39,686 nucleotides of DNA, taken from positions 1 through 39,686 of the forward strand of contig JBEVNX010000031.1 in NCBI GenBank assembly GCA_040507895.1, written 5' to 3'. This DNA is from JBEVNX01 sp040507895. Its GTDB lineage: Bacteria; Desulfobacterota; Binatia; JACPRU01. A program made the translations under genes and the position numbers. This document shows, in pieces, positions 34,187-39,686 of this stretch (positions within the stretch are counted from its first letter, which is position 1; the number at the start of each line of letters is the position of its first letter). The notes beneath the pieces are model-generated. The model saw nothing but the letters and a program-made list of their open reading frames with translations, was not told where the DNA came from and ran no database searches.

Positions 34187-35029
34187 TCAGGAGCCGCGCT
34201 TACCGAGCGGTACCGTGGTCGCGTAGATCGTCAGCGGCCCGCGTCGGCTGAACAGCACGACGTCCTCGGGGACCCCTGTTCCCTGGAGCTTGAGGATCAG
34301 ACGCAGTCGCTCTTCCTGCTCGCGAGTCACTTCCGTCGCTTTCGTGCCCCCAGTATGCGTCGTCTTGCGAACGGTCCGCGTCTCGCGGACCGACTCGAGA
34401 GCCGCGTCGGAAAGCGGATAAGTCTTGTCCTTGGTGCGAATCGCCAGACGGCGCACCGCACGATCGCCCGTCATCGCGTCGAGCTTGTCGACGACCAGCG
34501 AGTTTCCCTCGGCGGTCAGGTGTGCCGCCAATTCCCCGACGAGCCGGCGGTCTTCCCGAACGGCCGTGGCGTGCGCTCTCCACAACTCCCAGCCGACGAG
34601 CGGGAAGAGAGCGAGCAGGAATGCGAGCTGCGCGGTACGACCGAGAGGTCGCGCGACGTGAATCTGCCGTCCCATGTCGACCGCCAGCAGATCGATCAGG
34701 AGCGGGATCGCCATCGAGCCGATCGTCATGAGAACGAGGCTCAGGCCGGCGCGTGGAATACCGAGCGCCGGACTGATGCCGAAGCAAAGGCCGGAGACCA
34801 GCAGTGACGCAACGCAGAAAACGAAGCGCTTTTCGGATCCTCGATACACCAAATAGAGCACGGTCGCCGGCAGCGCGAGGCTGACGAGCACGTCGAGCAT
34901 CTCGCTTTCCCGGAACGCGCCGCCGATCGCCACCGCGACCACATACGCGGTCACGATCCCGAAGGTCACCCCCGATAACGACTTCACGTAGGTCGCCGAC
35001 CGCTCTGCAATTTCCATTCTGGCGGCCAT
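34187..35029 (-). CDS. Membrane protein of unknown function
   Basis: I do not recognise this 280-residue protein. Five hydrophobic segments fill the first about 150 residues (near 20-40, 46-64, 67-88, 94-115 and 131-148). A soluble C-terminal half follows, with HATAVREDRRLVGELAAHLT, a TVRKTTHTGGTKATEVTREQ stretch and a final beta-rich VLFSRRGPLTIYATTVPLG. The soluble part may be a periplasmic sensor-like domain, but no motif confirms this. ATG 35029 is used; a TTG at 35050 and an ATG at 35017 are alternatives. It lies 55 bases downstream of ribE on the same strand and may be in its operon. The 55-base spacer carries GCGCCAA twice in direct orientation. Confidence 0.6.
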   Translation of the reverse strand: MAARMEIAERSATYVKSLSGVTFGIVTAYVVAVAIGGAFRESEMLDVLVSLALPATVLYLVYRGSEKRFVFCVASLLVSGLCFGISPALGIPRAGLSLVLMTIGSMAIPLLIDLLAVDMGRQIHVARPLGRTAQLAFLLALFPLVGWELWRAHATAVREDRRLVGELAAHLTAEGNSLVVDKLDAMTGDRAVRRLAIRTKDKTYPLSDAALESVRETRTVRKTTHTGGTKATEVTREQEERLRLILKLQGTGVPEDVVLFSRRGPLTIYATTVPLGKRGS

Positions 35030-35084
35030 CGCGCCAAGTATAGGCGCCAACTTCTACTATGGCAAACTCGCTCCGGCGCGCGGC

Positions 35085-35675
35085 TCACTCGGTGTACGGC
35101 GCAGCAAGCTTCTCGACGTAGCGCGCGATCATGTCGCTCTCGAGGTTGACTTCGTCGCTTGGCCGTAGGTTGCCGAGAGTCGTGACGCGCGCCGTGTGTG
35201 GGATGATCGAGACAGAGAAGCTGCGGCTCGCGCAGCGGAACACGGTCAGACTGACGCCGTCCACCGCGATCGAGCCCTTGTCGACCAGATAGCGGGAGAT
35301 CGCTTCCGGAGCCTCGAAGCGACAGAGCAAAGAGTCGCCGTCGACGGTGACCGAATCGAGACGACCAACGCCGTCGACGTGACCGAAGACAAGGTGCCCG
35401 CTCAGGCGATCTCCCAGCCGCAGACTTCGCTCGAGATTGACGTCGTCGCCCGACTTGAGGGCCGCGAACCTCGATCGCCGCAGCGTCTCCGGCGATACTT
35501 CCACGTCGAAGGATTCCCGGCCGGAGGCGATGACGGTCAAACACACTCCGCTGACGCATACGCTCTCGCCGAGTGCGAGCCCGGCGAACGGCGCAGCGAT
35601 CGTCAGACGCGTTCCACCGCCTGCAGCTACGACTGCGTCGACCTTCCCGACGGCTTCGACGATTCCCGAGAACAA
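35085..35675 (-). CDS. ribE: Riboflavin synthase (alpha subunit), TTG start
   Basis: Riboflavin synthase joins two 6,7-dimethyl-8-ribityllumazine molecules to give riboflavin. The 196-residue protein has the family length and two lumazine-binding repeats. The first holds GESVCVSGVCLTV and SPETLRRSRF; the second holds GHVDGVGRL, then GSIAVDGVSLTV and IIPHTARVTTL. It begins MFSGIVEAVG, the well-known N-terminus, which makes TTG 35675 the true start. A short zinc-ribbon gene ends 9 bases upstream on the same strand, so the two are co-transcribed. No FMN riboswitch was seen before this gene cluster, and ribB, ribD and ribH are not in the window. Confidence 0.96.
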   Translation of the reverse strand: MFSGIVEAVGKVDAVVAAGGGTRLTIAAPFAGLALGESVCVSGVCLTVIASGRESFDVEVSPETLRRSRFAALKSGDDVNLERSLRLGDRLSGHLVFGHVDGVGRLDSVTVDGDSLLCRFEAPEAISRYLVDKGSIAVDGVSLTVFRCASRSFSVSIIPHTARVTTLGNLRPSDEVNLESDMIARYVEKLAAPYTE

Positions 35676-35684
35676 CGGCGGAGC

Positions 35685-36020
35685 TCAGCGCGTCCCTACG
35701 AGGGAGTGAGGGAGGAACCGAGCGAGCCAACTCTCACCCTGGCTCCTCGAGGCCGATGGCGCCTCCTTCTCATCGGGCGCGGCGCCGCGACAGTTTGAGC
35801 AGGTCCGCGGGGCGCGGCCGTCGAGCGGGGCCGCCGAGAAAGGGCCCCCGCACTGAGGACAGCGGCGTTCGGCGTCTTCACGGGGCGCCGCTTCACGGCT
35901 GGCTTCGTCGCCCCCGCGCAACTTGTTCAGAAGCGCACGCTCGCGCTTTGCGAAATATTGCTCTTCTTCCCCGCGCTCCTTGTCCTTCAGCTTGTCGCCA
36001 AACGGGTCTCTCTCGTGCAT
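35685..36020 (-). CDS. Small zinc-ribbon protein
   Basis: This 111-residue protein has a charged N-terminus (MHERDPFGDKLKDKERGEEE, then QYFAKRERALLNKLR) and a zinc ribbon with CPQCGG and CSNC pairs about 20 residues apart. The N-terminal block resembles the DPFGDKLRDKE..EE..YFA..D motif seen in small zinc-ribbon (zf-TFIIB-like) proteins; its function is unknown. ATG 36020 has AAGGA about 8 bases upstream. The open frame above this is only the complement of the rhomboid gene. It ends 9 bases before ribE on the same strand, suggesting one transcript. Confidence 0.72.
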   Translation of the reverse strand: MHERDPFGDKLKDKERGEEEQYFAKRERALLNKLRGGDEASREAAPREDAERRCPQCGGPFSAAPLDGRAPRTCSNCRGAAPDEKEAPSASRSQGESWLARFLPHSLVGTR

Positions 36021-36113
36021 GCTGAATTCCTTCCGAATGCCGAACTTAGGCCTCCGTCGCGGCGCTGTCCAGAATTTGCACGGCCATCCCGGCGCCGATT
36101 TCGGCGAGCCCTG

Positions 36114-36785
36114 GTGATTCCGCTTCGCGACAACGTTCCGTCGCGGAGGTTTCCATGGGTCACGTACGGAATCATCGCGGCGAACGTCGTGGTCTTCGCG
36201 CACGAGATGCGGCTTGGACCGGGTGTGGCCCGGTTCGTTGATGGCTATGGGCTCATACCCGTCCGCCTTCACGGCGCGCACGATCCGGTGGCGCGTTTCC
36301 TCCCGCTGCTCACCAGCATGTTCGTGCACGGTGGCTTGATGCACTTGTTCGGCAACATGCTTTTCCTGCACATCTTCGGCGACAACGTGGAGGGTCGCTT
36401 CGGGCACTTGCGTTTTCTCGTCTTCTACCTCGGTTGCGGGACTGTCGCGGCCGTGGCGCAGACGGTGATGTCGCCCCGTTCCTCCATGCCGATGGTCGGC
36501 GCGAGCGGCGCGATCGCCGGCGTGACGGGTGCCTACTTCGTGTTCTATCCACGCGCTCGGGTGCTGATGCTGGTGCCGATCTTGTTGTTCTGGAAGGTCC
36601 TCCAGGTGCCGGCCGTCCTGTTCTTGCTCGTGTGGTTCGCGGTGCAGCTCGCTTACGGCATGATCTCCCTCGGTGGCCCCGAGGCGGGGGGCGTGGCGTG
36701 GTGGGCGCACGTCGGCGGATTCGCCAGCGGTGTGCTCGCTGCGCTCTTGTTGCGGGGGCGGTCTCGGCATGCGTGGGCGCATTGA
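36114..36785 (+). CDS. Rhomboid-family intramembrane serine protease
   Basis: This 223-residue rhomboid has six or so membrane helices and the catalytic dyad: Ser131 in GASGAIAG and His199 in WWAHVGGFASG. The oxyanion-region His/Asn lie in HLFGNMLFLHIFGDNVE, and the VHGGLMHLF loop is typical. Rhomboids cut transmembrane substrates inside the inner membrane; the substrate is unknown. The start is GTG 36114 (VIPLRDNVPSRRFPWVTY), since this is how related proteins begin. The frame above is open to 35958 but overlaps the divergent zinc-ribbon gene and is not protein-like. The gene lies just upstream of the thiC riboswitch, with 32 bases between. Confidence 0.9.
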   Translation: MIPLRDNVPSRRFPWVTYGIIAANVVVFAHEMRLGPGVARFVDGYGLIPVRLHGAHDPVARFLPLLTSMFVHGGLMHLFGNMLFLHIFGDNVEGRFGHLRFLVFYLGCGTVAAVAQTVMSPRSSMPMVGASGAIAGVTGAYFVFYPRARVLMLVPILLFWKVLQVPAVLFLLVWFAVQLAYGMISLGGPEAGGVAWWAHVGGFASGVLAALLLRGRSRHAWAH

Positions 36786-36817
36786 CTCCTGGCGGTGTCC
36801 GGCGTTAACCAGGGAGG

Positions 36818-36913
36818 GCTTGCTGGGGGAGCCGACCGAATTCGGCTGAGAGCGTAGGAAGTCGACCTACCGACCCCTCGAACCTGATCCGGGTAATGCC
36901 GGCGGAGGGAAGC
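36818..36913 (+). promoter_or_regulatory. TPP riboswitch (THI element) controlling thiC
   Basis: The aptamer core is plain: GGGGGAGCC, then GGCTGAGAG at 36843-36851, a variable P3 arm, ACCTGATCCGGGTAATGCC at 36882-36900, and GGCGGAGGGAAGC at 36901-36913. GCTT (36818-36821) can pair with AAGC (36910-36913) to close P1. The Shine-Dalgarno GGAGGGA (36904-36910) is part of the conserved 3' core, and ATG 36917 is only a few bases further on. Binding of thiamine pyrophosphate would therefore directly hide the ribosome site. No separate expression platform is needed. Confidence 0.92.
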
Positions 36914-36916
36914 GAA

Positions 36917-38557
36917 ATGTCCGAACCATCGACCCAACTCGAAGCCGCTCGCGGCGGAACGATCACGGCCGAGATGCAGCGCGTGGCCGAGCGCGAGCAC
37001 GTAACCGCGGAGTTGGTTCGCGACGAAGTGGACCGCGGCCGGATGGTGATTCCCGCGAACAAGCGCCACCTGGCCGGCAGCGGCGGTCAAGCACCGACCC
37101 CGGCGGCGAACGGGCTCGGCGGCAGCCACCGGCTCTCTTCACCGCGTCGCTGGGTCGACCAGACGGTCGTGGAGCGAGGCCGGGAAATCGCCGATGCGGA
37201 CCGACTGCGAGGGGAGCGCGCGCCGAAGCGCCTCGATCCGATGGGAATCGGGCGCATGATCACAACCAAGGTGAACGCCAACATCGGCGCCTCTCCGGTG
37301 ACGAGCGGGACGGCAGCTGAGGTCGAAAAGCTCTTGTGGGCCCAGAAATACGGCGCCGATACGCTGATGGATCTCTCGACCGGGGGGGATCTCAGCGAAT
37401 GCCGCCAGGCGATCATCGACCACGCGACGATCCCGATCGGCACGGTGCCCATCTACAGCATGATCATCGGGCGACGCATCGAAGACTTGAGCTACGACGT
37501 CATCCTCGCGGAGATCGAAGGACAGGCCCGGCAGGGCGTCGACTACTTCACCATCCATGCGGGCGTGCTGCGCGAGCATCTGCCGCTCGTCTCCGGGCGC
37601 GTCACCGGCATCGTTTCTCGTGGCGGGTCGTTGCTCGCCAAGTGGATGCTGCATCATGGCAAGCAGAATCCGATGTTCGAATTGTTCGACGAGATCAGCG
37701 CGATCATGCGCGAGTACGACGTCACGTATTCGCTCGGCGACGGTCTGCGGCCGGGTTGCCTTGCCGATGCCAGCGACGCCGCTCAGTTGGCCGAGTTGCG
37801 CACGCTCGGCGGGCTCGTCGAACGTGCTCGATCCGCGGGCGTACAGACGATGGTCGAAGGACCCGGACACGTGCCGCTCGACCAGATCGGCTTCAACATG
37901 CAGCTCGAGCAGCAGTGGTGCGGCGACGCTCCGTTCTACGTGCTCGGTCCGCTGGTCACCGACGTGTTCCCAGGCTACGACCACATCACCAGCGCGATCG
38001 GTGCCACGGAGGCGGCGCGCCACGGCGCCGCCATGCTCTGCTACGTAACCCCGAAAGAGCATGTCGGTCTGCCGAAGGCCGACGACGTCAAGGCGGGCTG
38101 CATCGCGTACAAGATCGCCGCGCATGCAGGAGACATCGCGCGCGGCGTCTCGGGCGCCCGCCAGTGGGACGACGAGCTGTCCCGCGCGCGGGCGGCACTC
38201 AACTGGCCGAGGCAGTTCGAGCTCGCCTTCGACGGTGAAACGGCACGAGCCCTGCACGACGAGGACCTCGAGGTCGACACCGACTTCTGCGCGATGTGCG
38301 GCCACGACTGGTGCAGCATGAGAATCTCGAAAGAGATCCAGGAATTCGCCAGCGGCAAAGATCCGGCGGCTCAACCCGTTCGGCGCTCGGTGCGGAGCCC
38401 GGGCGTCGGGACCGACGGCCGCGAGCTGCTCGCTCGGCGGGCTGCTTCGCTGCCTCGGGTCGCGGACCGCCATGCGTGCCACAGCGACTTGGTCCAGAGC
38501 GAGAAGGAGGCTCGGGACATCCAAGCGCAGCACGCGCCGGGGAGCGCTCACTCGTAG
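36917..38557 (+). CDS. thiC: Phosphomethylpyrimidine synthase (HMP-P synthase)
   Basis: ThiC is a radical-SAM enzyme that rearranges 5-aminoimidazole ribotide into HMP phosphate for thiamine synthesis. The 546-residue product has the core sequence IGASPVTSGTAAEVEKLLWA, TLMDLSTGG and EGPGHVPLDQIGFNM. The C-terminal cluster motif CAMCGHDWC (C-x2-C-x4-C, near residues 459-467) holds its 4Fe-4S cluster. ATG 36917 follows the riboswitch Shine-Dalgarno; an in-frame ATG at 36896 is inside the aptamer and is not used. Regulation by TPP is clear from the upstream riboswitch. About 30 residues at the C-terminus are Arg/Ala-rich and unlike the core. Confidence 0.97.
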   Translation: MSEPSTQLEAARGGTITAEMQRVAEREHVTAELVRDEVDRGRMVIPANKRHLAGSGGQAPTPAANGLGGSHRLSSPRRWVDQTVVERGREIADADRLRGERAPKRLDPMGIGRMITTKVNANIGASPVTSGTAAEVEKLLWAQKYGADTLMDLSTGGDLSECRQAIIDHATIPIGTVPIYSMIIGRRIEDLSYDVILAEIEGQARQGVDYFTIHAGVLREHLPLVSGRVTGIVSRGGSLLAKWMLHHGKQNPMFELFDEISAIMREYDVTYSLGDGLRPGCLADASDAAQLAELRTLGGLVERARSAGVQTMVEGPGHVPLDQIGFNMQLEQQWCGDAPFYVLGPLVTDVFPGYDHITSAIGATEAARHGAAMLCYVTPKEHVGLPKADDVKAGCIAYKIAAHAGDIARGVSGARQWDDELSRARAALNWPRQFELAFDGETARALHDEDLEVDTDFCAMCGHDWCSMRISKEIQEFASGKDPAAQPVRRSVRSPGVGTDGRELLARRAASLPRVADRHACHSDLVQSEKEARDIQAQHAPGSAHS

Positions 38558-38659
38558 GCCTGCCCCTCGCCGTAGCTCCGGCTTGCGGCGCGCTCGACCG
38601 TGCTTACCTTGAGCCTCGTGGCGTGCGGGGGAAGCCGCATGCTCGAGAGGGTAGCGGCA

Positions 38660-39686
<1,027 letters not shown>

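Noticed and set aside
37139..38551. An open frame of 470 codons antisense to thiC
   Set aside because: It mirrors the codon structure of thiC in GC-rich DNA, has no recognisable domain and would overlap an obvious gene entirely.
38558..38659. Possible heat-shock promoter or CIRCE element before clpB
   Set aside because: CTTGAG occurs, but without a matching -10 at the proper distance, and no CIRCE inverted repeat is present.

Overview
The window is a GC-rich, densely coded chromosomal segment from a Gram-negative bacterium. The gene complement suggests a deltaproteobacterial-type lineage (Desulfobacterota, Myxococcota or Binatota-like): an ATP synthase Fo cluster separate from F1, a c-subunit with a secretory-like N-terminus, an outer-membrane beta-barrel of the Omp85 family, sigma-54 activators and several acyl-CoA dehydrogenases. 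Taxonomy is inferred from gene content only. No tRNA, rRNA, CRISPR array, insertion sequence or prophage was seen.

Layout. 1-1765 (+): tail of a histidine phosphatase, an acyl-CoA dehydrogenase broken by an apparent one-base frameshift, and an ABM-domain monooxygenase. 1790-10317 (-): the replication block dnaA-dnaN-gyrB-gyrA plus a HAD phosphatase, with no recF. DnaA boxes lie on both sides of dnaA. The dnaA-dnaN spacer carries a DnaA-box/DnaA-trio/A-rich arrangement, so this is very probably the chromosome origin. 10690-13672 (+): hemL and the Fo genes (AtpZ-like, AtpI-like, atpB, atpE). 13738-20465: envelope genes (GT87 and GT39 glycosyltransferases, an Omp85-like barrel) and a MoxR ATPase with an unusual disordered membrane partner. 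20611-23766: a metallo-hydrolase coupled to a small unknown protein, a coiled-coil lipoprotein, a METTL20-like methyltransferase and a VOC protein. 23784-24100: remains of a membrane-protein gene. 24228-27512 (-): a small unknown protein and two sigma-54 activators, one an orphan response regulator and the other behind its own sigma-54-like promoter. 27827-29986 (+): epoxide-hydrolase-like protein, acetyltransferase, DUF971. 30091-34173: YIP1 membrane protein, CNNM/CorC transporter and a large acyl-CoA dehydrogenase, with a perfect inverted repeat in the divergent promoter region. 34187-36785: a membrane protein, ribE, a zinc-ribbon protein and a rhomboid protease. 36818-39686 (+): TPP riboswitch, thiC and the start of clpB.

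Most of the window is core metabolism and replication. The items that most merit a second look are the bipartite origin with a readable DnaA-trio, the sigma-54-like promoter and tandem activators, the 12-bp perfect inverted repeat at 30867-30892, and the MoxR-linked disordered protein. I found no convincing new multi-gene defence or mobile system.
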